6,210 nucleotides of DNA, from contig JAMWCA010000077.1 in NCBI GenBank assembly GCA_023819545.1, positions 1 through 6,210 of the forward strand. Direction: 5' to 3'. The DNA comes from Candidatus Omnitrophota bacterium (GTDB lineage Bacteria; Ratteibacteria; UBA8468; B48-G9; JAFGKM01). Below, one piece after another: positions 1 to 5,795 of this stretch. Made by a program: the position numbers and the translations under genes. Every line of letters begins with the position of its first letter. Positions within the stretch are counted from its first letter, which is position 1. The notes below the pieces were generated by a model that was not told where the DNA came from, did no database searches, and was given only the letters and a program-made list of their open reading frames with translations.

Positions 1-650
1 CACATACAATTTTAAGCGATGGAGAACTATTGCCAAGTGAACTCGCAAGAAGAGCCGATGAAAAGGGATATAAAGTTATTGCATTTACAGACCATGTTGA
101 TTTTTCAAATATTGATTTTGTTATTCCGGCGTTAATAAGAGTTTGTGACAAAATTAATTTAAATTTTAGAATAAAAGCAATTCCAGGGGTTGAAATAACT
201 CATGTAAATCCAATTGATATCCCAAATATTGCAAAAATATCAAGAAACCTTGGAGCAAAAATTGTTGTTGTTCATGGTGAAACGATAGTTGAACCAGTTG
301 TAAAAGGGACCAATAAAAAGGCACTTGAAAGCGATATTGATATCCTTGCTCATCCAGGAATATTAAGTGAAGATGAGGCAAAGATTGCTTCTGAAAGAAA
401 AATAAATATTGAAATATCTGTAAGAAAAGGACATTCTTTATCAAATGGACATATAGTTCGTCTATGGTATGAATATGGTTTTCCTCTAATCTTAAATACT
501 GATACTCACTCTCCTGAGGATTTAATAACGGACGAAATTGCAAAAAAAATTATTATTTCAGGAGGAGTAAAAGTTGAGGATGTAAATAAAGTTTTTTACA
601 ATAGTTATATTCTTGCTAAATCAAAACTTGATATAGGGCTTGAAATATAA
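1..650 (+). CDS. PHP-domain metal-dependent phosphoesterase (histidinol-phosphatase-like), 5' end outside window
   Basis: Partial gene; 215 complete codons are visible from base 3 and the frame stays open to the left edge, so the TTG at base 30 is not the start. The fragment begins HTILSDGE, the second half of the PHP signature HTHT.LSDG; probably only about 5-20 residues are missing. Further motifs fit PHP metal ligands: TDH (fragment residues 29-31), GVE (62-64), VVHGE (89-93), AHPG (116-119), EIS (137-139) and NTDTHSP (165-171), giving candidate ligands D30/H31, E64, H91, H117, D167 and H169. The family uses a multi-metal centre to hydrolyse phosphate esters in the cytoplasm. This subgroup is often labelled 'histidinol phosphate phosphatase domain-containing', but the true substrate is not shown here and no his genes are nearby. 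The next gene starts one nucleotide after the stop, implying co-transcription. Family call is firm; substrate is unknown. Confidence 0.9.
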   Translation, partial: HTILSDGELLPSELARRADEKGYKVIAFTDHVDFSNIDFVIPALIRVCDKINLNFRIKAIPGVEITHVNPIDIPNIAKISRNLGAKIVVVHGETIVEPVVKGTNKKALESDIDILAHPGILSEDEAKIASERKINIEISVRKGHSLSNGHIVRLWYEYGFPLILNTDTHSPEDLITDEIAKKIIISGGVKVEDVNKVFYNSYILAKSKLDIGLEI

Positions 651-651
651 G

Positions 652-1350
652 ATGGAAAATTTAAAAGAAAAAATTGTAATTGTTCTTACAGGTGATGAAG
701 AAGAAAAAATTTTATATGAAACTTTAAATAAAGTTAAATATTTAGAATTAAGAGTTGATAAGTTTTTAAAAACTCACGCCGAAAAAGATTTGATTGAATG
801 GATAAAGAAGATTAAAAGGATTGGAGATAATAAAATAATAGGGACTTTAAGATGGTATAAAGAAGCGGGTGAAGATTTCTTTTATTTGCCTGATAGGAAA
901 CGACTTGAAATTTATAGAGAAATAAGTGATTTTGTTGACATAATTGATGTAGAAATTAAAAGTAAAATTTGTGACAAGGTTTGTGAAATTTGTAAAAGTA
1001 AGGACAAAAAAATTATTCTCTCCTATCATAATTTTAAAAAAACACCAGACATCAATAAATTAAAAAAAATTGTCAAAAAAGGTAAAAAATATCAAGCAGA
1101 TATCGTGAAAGTTGCAACGAAAATAAAAACCAAAAAACATCTTTTTACTCTTATGGAACTTACATATAGATACTCAAAGAAAATAAATTTAGTAGTTATT
1201 CCAATGGAAGGAAATATATACGAACGATTACTACCTCTTATTTTTGGTTCTTTTTTTACTTATGTCCATTTAAATAAAAAGGTAGCACCTAATCAACCGT
1301 CATTTTTTGAAATTTCTCAATTTATTGGTTTAATTGAAAACTTAAAATAA
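652..1350 (+). CDS. aroD: Type I 3-dehydroquinate dehydratase
   Basis: Converts 3-dehydroquinate to 3-dehydroshikimate, the third step of the shikimate pathway, through a Schiff-base intermediate; cytoplasmic TIM-barrel enzyme. The 232-residue product has the usual size and the active-site pattern of the class I family: ELRVD (E32, R34), TLRWYKEAGE (R67, E71), SYHNF with the general acid/base H126, VKVA with the Schiff-base lysine K153, R192, FGSFFTY (198-204) and a C-terminal APNQP with Q215, matching the family's APGQ. It is a single-domain form, not fused to AroE. ATG 652 is preferred; TTG 640 in the same frame would add four residues and overlap the previous gene, with AGGG (635-638) too close to it. 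AGGG lies 13 nt from ATG 652, so the ribosome site is weak and coupling to the PHP gene is likely. Lysine is about 17% of residues. The only three cysteines (C107, C111, C114) are clustered. Confidence 0.92.
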   Translation: MENLKEKIVIVLTGDEEEKILYETLNKVKYLELRVDKFLKTHAEKDLIEWIKKIKRIGDNKIIGTLRWYKEAGEDFFYLPDRKRLEIYREISDFVDIIDVEIKSKICDKVCEICKSKDKKIILSYHNFKKTPDINKLKKIVKKGKKYQADIVKVATKIKTKKHLFTLMELTYRYSKKINLVVIPMEGNIYERLLPLIFGSFFTYVHLNKKVAPNQPSFFEISQFIGLIENLK

Positions 1351-1367
1351 TCTAACTTTTTAGAAGT

Positions 1368-1396
1368 TTCACAAATTCTTATAAATCTAGTATAAT
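1368..1396 (+). promoter_or_regulatory. Sigma-70-type promoter upstream of the EF-G-like gene
   Basis: TTCACA at 1368-1373 matches five of six bases of the -35 consensus, and TATAAT at 1391-1396 is a perfect -10 box, separated by the optimal 17 nt. Transcription would begin near 1403, giving a leader of about 35 nt before the ATG at 1438. It sits in the only sizeable gap of the window, between aroD and the EF-G-like gene, and probably drives the whole block through ruvB. In AT-rich DNA TATAAT alone is weak evidence; the paired -35, spacing and location make it convincing. Seen in sequence, function inferred. Confidence 0.75.
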
Positions 1397-1414
1397 ATTT
1401 TTAAGAAGATACTA
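1388..1414. repeat. Inverted repeat over the -10/start region, candidate operator
   Basis: TAGTAT (1388-1393) and ATACTA (1409-1414) are perfect 6-bp inverted arms separated by 15 nt, with arm centres 21 bp apart, about two helical turns. The left arm overlaps the -10 box and the right arm lies just after the predicted start point, so a dimeric repressor could bind here. The left arm lies upstream of the predicted transcript start, so an RNA hairpin is unlikely. Short arms of this kind also arise by chance in AT-rich DNA. Confidence 0.3.
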
Positions 1415-1421
1415 CATAATT

Positions 1422-1430
1422 AGAAAGGAG
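1422..1430 (+). promoter_or_regulatory. Strong ribosome binding site for the EF-G-like gene
   Basis: AGAAAGGAG ends 7 nt before ATG 1438, close to ideal Shine-Dalgarno pairing and spacing. It fixes the start of the first gene after the promoter and suggests efficient translation. Confidence 0.85.
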
Positions 1431-1437
1431 TTAAAAA

Positions 1438-3453
1438 ATGGGAAAAGTTTGGACAATAGGATTATTTGGAAGTACAAAATCAGGTAAAACCATTCTTGGA
1501 GAGGCAATGCTTTATAAAACTGGAATGATAACAAGGATGGGAGATATAAATCAAGGTAATACTACTTTTGATTTTGATGATGAAGAAAAGTTAAGATTGA
1601 TAAGTATAAATTTGTCTGTTGGATATATAAAGAAAGGAGATAATATTATATATCTTGTTGATGTCCCAGGATATATTGATTTTGTTGGTGAACAGATTTC
1701 TGGGATAGAATCTTCTGATGTAGCAATTTTAAATATATCATCCGTTGAAGGAATAGAAGTTGGAACTGAAAAAATATGGGAAATGATTAGTAAGAAAAAT
1801 ATCCCAACGATTATTTTTGTTAATAAACTTGACATACCAGAAGTAAACATTAAAAAAGTAGTTAATGAAATTTTTTCATTTTTTAAAAATAAACTTGTTC
1901 TGATCAATTATCCTTTTTTTGAAAGTGGTAAAATTAATGGAGTTAAAAATATTTTTGATGGTGATGATTTACTTGACAGTGAATTTGGTGAATTTTTTCA
2001 GAAATCAATTGATACACTTGTGGAATTGGATGATACTATAATGGAAAAATATCTTGAAGGTGAAAAACTTACCAAACAGGAGGTAATAAATTCATTAAGG
2101 AAAGGTATTATTGAAAGAAAAGTTTTTCCTGTATTATTTGGTTCTGGTTTAAATCAGATAGGGATTGAAGAATTGATTGATTTTGTATTAACTTTTGTTC
2201 CTTCAACTGATGAACTATCACCTTTAAGAGCTAAAAACCAAGATGGACAGGAGGTTTTAATTGAAAGAAAAGATAATCAACCCTTTACAGGGATAATATT
2301 CAAGACAATTTTTGACCCTTTCACAGGACGACTTTCATACATAAAAGTTCTAAGTGGCAAATTACTTTCAAACTCTCAATTTTTAAACTCAACAAAAGGG
2401 ATAAAGGAAAGAGTTGGGCAATTATTTAGAATGCAGGGAAGAAAACAGGAACCTGTTGAAGTTGTTTATCCAGGAGAAATAGTTACAACAGCAAAACTTA
2501 ATTCCCAGACATTTGATACAATTTGTGATTTGAATTCAAATATTGTTTATGAAAAACCCCATATTCCAGAAGGAGCAGTTTCATATTCAATAGCACCGAA
2601 AATTAAAGGCACAGAGGATAAACTTGGTAATGCAATAGGAAGAATATTAGAAGAAGATTTAACTATTAGAATTTTTAGAGATGAAGAAACTGGTGAAACG
2701 ATAATTTCAGGAATAGGGGACTTGCATATTGATATTACAGTGAATAAATTTAAAAACAAATTTGGGGTTGAAGTAGAAAGAGGGATTCCTAAAATTGCTT
2801 ATAAAGAGACAATAACAACTACAACTGAAGCAGAGGGTAAATATAAAAGACAAACAGGTGGAAGAGGACAGTATGGGCATTGTTTTATAAGAGTAGAACC
2901 ATTACCAAGAGGTGGTGGTTTTGAATTTGTTGATAAAATAGTTGGCGGTGCAATTCCAAGAAATTTTATTCCTTCGGTTGAAAAAGGGGTAAGAGAGGCA
3001 ATGAAAAAAGGGGTTTTAGCGAATTATCCAATTGTAGATATAAGGGTTATTCTCTATGATGGAAGTTATCATGTAGTTGATTCTTCTGATATTGCTTTTC
3101 AGATTGCAGGTTCAATGGCTTTACAAAAAGCAGTTGCCAATGCAAAACCTATTCTGCTTGAACCAATCGTTAATGTTGAAATAAGAGTCCCTTCCGAAAA
3201 TGTCGGAGATGTTATAGGAAGTATAAATGCTAAAAGAGGAAAAGTTCTTGATATGACATCAAGTGGTAATTTACAGATTGTAAAAGCACAAGTTCCACTT
3301 GCTGAAATGGCTAATTATACAAATGAATTAAGGTCAATTACAAGTGGAAAAGGAACTTATTCAATGGAATTTTCTCATTATGAAGAGGTTCCTCCTCATA
3401 TAGCAGTAAAAATAATTGAGCAAAGAAAAAAAGAAAAAGGGGATGAATCTTAA
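1438..3453 (+). CDS. Elongation factor G-like GTPase (EF-G2 type)
   Basis: A 671-residue translational GTPase with the full EF-G domain order. The G domain has a P-loop GSTKSGKT (11-18), switch I ending RLIS (53-56), G3 DVPGYID (75-81), G4 NKLD (129-132) and G5 near GSGL (235-238). Domain II is at about 280-370 and domain III at 375-450, including GIGDLHIDI. Domain IV, 453-570, holds QTGGRGQYGH (472-481), GGAIPRNFIPSVEKG and DGSYHVVDSS (541-550). A domain V of about 100 residues follows. The switch sequences put it in the EF-G-like/EF-G2 group rather than the housekeeping translocase: Tyr79 replaces the catalytic His of DTPGH, and Ser56 replaces the Thr of RGIT. His545, at the expected domain IV tip, is kept, so contact with the decoding region remains plausible. 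Related EF-G2 proteins bind guanine nucleotides, but their cellular role is poorly settled. No str-operon neighbours (rpsL, rpsG, tuf) are present, which agrees with an accessory paralogue. First gene after the promoter; the next gene begins 2 nt after its stop. Confidence 0.9.
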   Translation: MGKVWTIGLFGSTKSGKTILGEAMLYKTGMITRMGDINQGNTTFDFDDEEKLRLISINLSVGYIKKGDNIIYLVDVPGYIDFVGEQISGIESSDVAILNISSVEGIEVGTEKIWEMISKKNIPTIIFVNKLDIPEVNIKKVVNEIFSFFKNKLVLINYPFFESGKINGVKNIFDGDDLLDSEFGEFFQKSIDTLVELDDTIMEKYLEGEKLTKQEVINSLRKGIIERKVFPVLFGSGLNQIGIEELIDFVLTFVPSTDELSPLRAKNQDGQEVLIERKDNQPFTGIIFKTIFDPFTGRLSYIKVLSGKLLSNSQFLNSTKGIKERVGQLFRMQGRKQEPVEVVYPGEIVTTAKLNSQTFDTICDLNSNIVYEKPHIPEGAVSYSIAPKIKGTEDKLGNAIGRILEEDLTIRIFRDEETGETIISGIGDLHIDITVNKFKNKFGVEVERGIPKIAYKETITTTTEAEGKYKRQTGGRGQYGHCFIRVEPLPRGGGFEFVDKIVGGAIPRNFIPSVEKGVREAMKKGVLANYPIVDIRVILYDGSYHVVDSSDIAFQIAGSMALQKAVANAKPILLEPIVNVEIRVPSENVGDVIGSINAKRGKVLDMTSSGNLQIVKAQVPLAEMANYTNELRSITSGKGTYSMEFSHYEEVPPHIAVKIIEQRKKEKGDES

Positions 3454-3455
3454 TT

Positions 3456-3986
3456 ATGAGAAGAGTGTATGTTGATGGGGTTGTATTAAATATTTTAACT
3501 AACACTCCAATTGTTATATTAAGAAGTGATAATGGGAAAGTTTTACCAATAGTTATTGGAATTTATGAAGCACAATCAATTTTAATTTTCCTTGAAAAAG
3601 CAGAATTTCCACGACCTCTTACACATGATTTAATGAAAATTTTAATTGAAAGACTTAAAGGTAAAGTTAAAAAACTTGAAATTCATTCTTTAAAAGAAAA
3701 TGTTTATTATGCAGACCTTATAATTGAAATAGATGGAAAAATTGAAAAAGTTGACTGTAGACCAAGTGATGGTATTGCTCTTGCTTTAAGATGCGATGCA
3801 CCAATTTTTGTTTCTGAAGATTTACTTGAAAGCGAAGATATTGTAAAATATTATGATAGTGACAAATTTATAAAAACAAATAAATTTGATAGCCCAATAG
3901 ACAAAAAGGAAATAGAGGAATTCAGAAAAATAATAGAGAATTTGAGTGCAAAAGAGTTCTGGAGAAGATTAAAAGAGGAAAAATAA
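3456..3986 (+). CDS. DUF151/bifunctional nuclease (BFN) family protein
   Basis: A 176-residue soluble protein with the DUF151 core over residues 1-125. Signature stretches are LPIVIGIYEAQSI (30-42), RPLTHDLM (53-60) and CRPSDGIALALR (101-112), followed by APIFVSEDLLE. The founding plant proteins were reported to have DNase and RNase activity; the role of bacterial members is largely undefined, so nuclease activity here is inference only. After the core comes a charged, probably helical tail (about 145-176) rich in Glu, Lys and Arg; I do not see a clear UVR motif in it. ATG 3456 lies 2 nt after the EF-G-like stop, and an AAGGGGA site at 3437-3443 lies inside the end of that gene, 12 nt upstream, so translation is probably coupled. 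A tight operon with yebC and ruvCAB would suit a nucleic-acid role, but position alone does not prove it. Confidence 0.88.
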   Translation: MRRVYVDGVVLNILTNTPIVILRSDNGKVLPIVIGIYEAQSILIFLEKAEFPRPLTHDLMKILIERLKGKVKKLEIHSLKENVYYADLIIEIDGKIEKVDCRPSDGIALALRCDAPIFVSEDLLESEDIVKYYDSDKFIKTNKFDSPIDKKEIEEFRKIIENLSAKEFWRRLKEEK

Positions 3987-3987
3987 A

Positions 3988-3995
3988 AAGGAGGG
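3988..3995 (+). promoter_or_regulatory. Ribosome binding site for yebC
   Basis: AAGGAGGG is a full match to the anti-Shine-Dalgarno core, ending 3 nt before ATG 3999. It is the strongest site in the operon by pairing, though its spacing is slightly short. It allows yebC to be translated independently of the gene before it. Confidence 0.8.
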
Positions 3996-3998
3996 TTT

Positions 3999-4748
3999 AT
4001 GTCTGGACATTCTAAATGGCATAGTATAAAACATAAAAAAATGGCAATGGATGCAAGAAAAGGTAAAATTTTTACAAAAATTATAAGGGAACTGATGGTT
4101 GCAGCAAAAATAGGTGGTCCAAATCCAGAAACAAATCCAAGATTAAGAATTGCAATAGAAAAAGCAAAAAGTGTGAACATGCCTAACGAAAATATTCAAA
4201 GAGCAATTAAAAGGGGTTCTGGTGAAGAAAACGAAGTTAATTATGAACAGGTTACATACGAGGGGTATGGTCCAGGAGGCGTAGCAATTTTTGTTGAGGT
4301 TTTAACCGATAATAAAAACAGAAGTGCGTCAGAAATAAGGTCAATATTTGCAAGACATGATGGAAATCTTGCAGGTGCTGGAAGTGTTTCTTGGATTTTT
4401 GAAAGAAAAGGTTTGATAATTGTAAAGAAAGAAAAAGCTGAAGAAGATAAACTTATGGATATTGTAATTGATGCTGGAGCAGAGGATATGAAAACAGAGA
4501 AAGACACATATGAAATAATTACCTCTGTTGAAAACTTTGAAAATGTTAAGAAAGCTATAGAGCAAAACAATATACAAATAGAAAATGCAAGTATTACCTA
4601 TATTCCTAAAAATACAGTTCATCTTGAGGGCAAACAAGCAGAAACTCTTTTGAAACTTCTTGATGAACTTGAAGAGTCGGAAGATGTTCAAAATGTATAT
4701 GCAAATTTTGATATATCAGATGAAATAATTGAAAAAGTATCAAAATAA
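3999..4748 (+). CDS. yebC: YebC/PmpR/TACO1 family protein
   Basis: A 249-residue product, the usual family length, beginning with the hallmark MSGHSKWHSIKHKK and continuing with FTKIIREL, NPRLRIAIEKAK, MPNENIQRAIKRG (61-73), YEGYGPGG (87-94), TDNKNRSASEIR (103-114), GSVSWIF (128-134) and a C-terminal ESEDVQNVYANFDI (226-239). YebC was long described as a DNA-binding transcriptional regulator. Later work on relatives, including mitochondrial TACO1, points to action on the ribosome, easing synthesis of difficult stretches such as polyproline. The sequence does not decide between these roles. It lies immediately before ruvC, a very widespread arrangement, with 5 nt between them. No truncation or unusual substitution is evident. 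Confidence 0.95.
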   Translation: MSGHSKWHSIKHKKMAMDARKGKIFTKIIRELMVAAKIGGPNPETNPRLRIAIEKAKSVNMPNENIQRAIKRGSGEENEVNYEQVTYEGYGPGGVAIFVEVLTDNKNRSASEIRSIFARHDGNLAGAGSVSWIFERKGLIIVKKEKAEEDKLMDIVIDAGAEDMKTEKDTYEIITSVENFENVKKAIEQNNIQIENASITYIPKNTVHLEGKQAETLLKLLDELEESEDVQNVYANFDISDEIIEKVSK

Positions 4749-4753
4749 AGAAA

Positions 4754-5236
4754 TTGAGAATAATTGGTTTAGATCCGGGAATTAACAAATTGGGTTATAG
4801 TGTTATTGAAGAAAATTTAAATGTTCTTAAAAGTGGAGTTTTTGTCCCTTCTCTAAAATTAAATTTTGAAAGTAAAATTAAATATCTTTTAGAAAATTTT
4901 GAGAGATTATTAAAAAATTTTTCACCAGATTTAATTTCAATTGAGGAGATATATGTTGCTAAAAATATTCAAATTGCCTTGAAAATAGGAATACTTATAG
5001 GGGGAATTATAGGAATTTGTATAACAAGAAATATAAAATTTGTTCTTATTCCTCCAAGAGAAATTAAACAACTTGTTACAGGAAAAGGTGGAGCAACAAA
5101 AGAACAAGTAAAATTTATGATTGAGAATCTGACAAATTGTTATAATTTTAAAAACTTTGAAGAAACAGATGCTACTGCTACTGCTATATCCGCAGTTTTT
5201 AAATTAAAGGAAAATGTTATATTTTATACAAGGTAA
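4754..5236 (+). CDS. ruvC: Crossover junction endodeoxyribonuclease RuvC (Holliday junction resolvase)
   Basis: A 160-residue RNase H-fold nuclease that makes symmetric nicks in Holliday junctions within the RuvABC resolvasome; normal length is about 160-175. The N-terminus MRIIGLDPGINKLGYSVIE carries catalytic D7; SIEEIYVAKN (62-71) carries E64; PPREIKQLVTGKGGATKEQV (100-119) is the conserved DNA-binding stretch; the C-terminal acidic site is EETDATATAIS (136-146), with D139 matching E. coli D141. The position of E. coli D138 is Glu136 here. The start is TTG 4754: an in-frame stop at 4730-4732 blocks extension and no ATG or GTG lies between. No real Shine-Dalgarno site is present (only AAAG at 4747-4750), so translation probably depends on ribosomes ending yebC and may be low. 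The last 23 nt overlap ruvA in another frame. Confidence 0.93.
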   Translation: MRIIGLDPGINKLGYSVIEENLNVLKSGVFVPSLKLNFESKIKYLLENFERLLKNFSPDLISIEEIYVAKNIQIALKIGILIGGIIGICITRNIKFVLIPPREIKQLVTGKGGATKEQVKFMIENLTNCYNFKNFEETDATATAISAVFKLKENVIFYTR

Positions 5237-5795
5237 AATTTTTTTGAAGACACCAACTTATATAGTTTTAGAAAGTAATGGGATTGGATATTTTATTGAA
5301 GTTTCATTACAGACATCAGAGAAGATTCAAGAAGGTGATGAGGTATTACTTTATGTATATCAACAACTTTCAGAAGATAAAATTAATCTTTATGGCTTTA
5401 AAGAAAAAGAGGAAAGAGAATTGTTCCTATTACTTATTACAGTTCCTGGGATTGGTCCAAAAGTTGCTTTGAGAATTCTTTCTGGTTTAACAATTGAAGA
5501 AATTTATCAAGGGATAGTTACAGAAAATCTTTCTTTTTTTAAAAATGTTCCTGGAATTGGGAGAAAAACAGCAGAAAGAATAATAGTTGAATTAAAACAA
5601 AAAATTGAAAAAATCCCAGTTTTAGTTGATAATAATAAAGAAAGAGAACTTTTAAATAATTCTGTTGAAGCACTTGTAGTTTTAGGATATAAAAGAAAAG
5701 ATGCAATTGGAATTGTGAGTCAGATATTAAAAGAAAAAAATCGGGAAATTTCTCTTGAAGATTTAATAAAAGAAGCATTAAGGAGATTGAAATGA
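5214..5795 (+). CDS. ruvA: Holliday junction branch migration protein RuvA
   Basis: A 193-residue protein, typical for RuvA, whose tetramers clamp the four-way junction and load RuvB rings on opposite arms. Domain I (1-62) is the OB fold, starting MLYFIQGKI and ending INLYGF; E54 and D55 are the expected acidic-pin residues that help separate strands. Domain II carries two helix-hairpin-helix motifs, VPGIGPKVAL (77-86) and VPGIGRKTAE (112-121), which bind the DNA backbone. After a linker, domain III (about 148-193, EALVVLGYKRKDA) contacts RuvB. ATG 5214 is supported by family N-termini and by AAAGGA just upstream (5206-5211), although the spacing of 2 nt is short. The start lies 23 nt inside ruvC, and the TGA stop overlaps the ruvB start, so all three ruv genes are translationally linked. 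Confidence 0.95.
   Translation: MLYFIQGKIFLKTPTYIVLESNGIGYFIEVSLQTSEKIQEGDEVLLYVYQQLSEDKINLYGFKEKEERELFLLLITVPGIGPKVALRILSGLTIEEIYQGIVTENLSFFKNVPGIGRKTAERIIVELKQKIEKIPVLVDNNKERELLNNSVEALVVLGYKRKDAIGIVSQILKEKNREISLEDLIKEALRRLK
5780..5785 (+). promoter_or_regulatory. Ribosome binding site for ruvB
   Basis: AAGGAG inside the end of ruvA lies 6 nt before ATG 5792. It supports this start over the in-frame ATG at 5804, which has no comparable site. Confidence 0.8.

Noticed and set aside
30..32. TTG as the start of the PHP gene
   Set aside because: The frame is open to base 3 and those codons spell the conserved HTILSDGE motif, so the true start lies left of the window.
166..543. Open frame on the - strand inside the PHP gene
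   Set aside because: Shadow of a conserved + strand gene; the translation is a low-complexity mix of Leu, Phe and Gln with no family motif.
640..642. TTG as the start of aroD
   Set aside because: It would overlap the PHP gene and AGGG lies only 1 nt upstream; ATG 652 is a better start and loses no conserved residue.
1051..1090. A-runs in aroD as a slippage or programmed frameshift site
   Set aside because: The runs are ordinary for lysine codons in AT-rich DNA; the frame is intact and the protein is full-length on both sides.
1351..1390. Terminator after aroD
   Set aside because: Only a 4-bp AGAA/TTCT stem with a 10-nt loop is visible and no GC-rich hairpin with a U tract follows, so some read-through from aroD cannot be excluded.
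1551..1907. Open frame on the - strand inside the EF-G-like gene
   Set aside because: Lies fully within conserved G-domain coding sequence, has no ribosome site that I can see and encodes a Ser/Ile-rich artefact.
4241..4691. Two overlapping - strand open frames inside yebC
   Set aside because: Both are antisense to well-conserved YebC codons; the hydrophobic Phe/Ile/Ser-rich translations are typical of reversed AT-rich coding DNA, not real membrane proteins.
5278..5472. Short + strand open frame inside ruvA
   Set aside because: Alternate-frame reading of the RuvA OB and first HhH region; no motif or ribosome site supports it.
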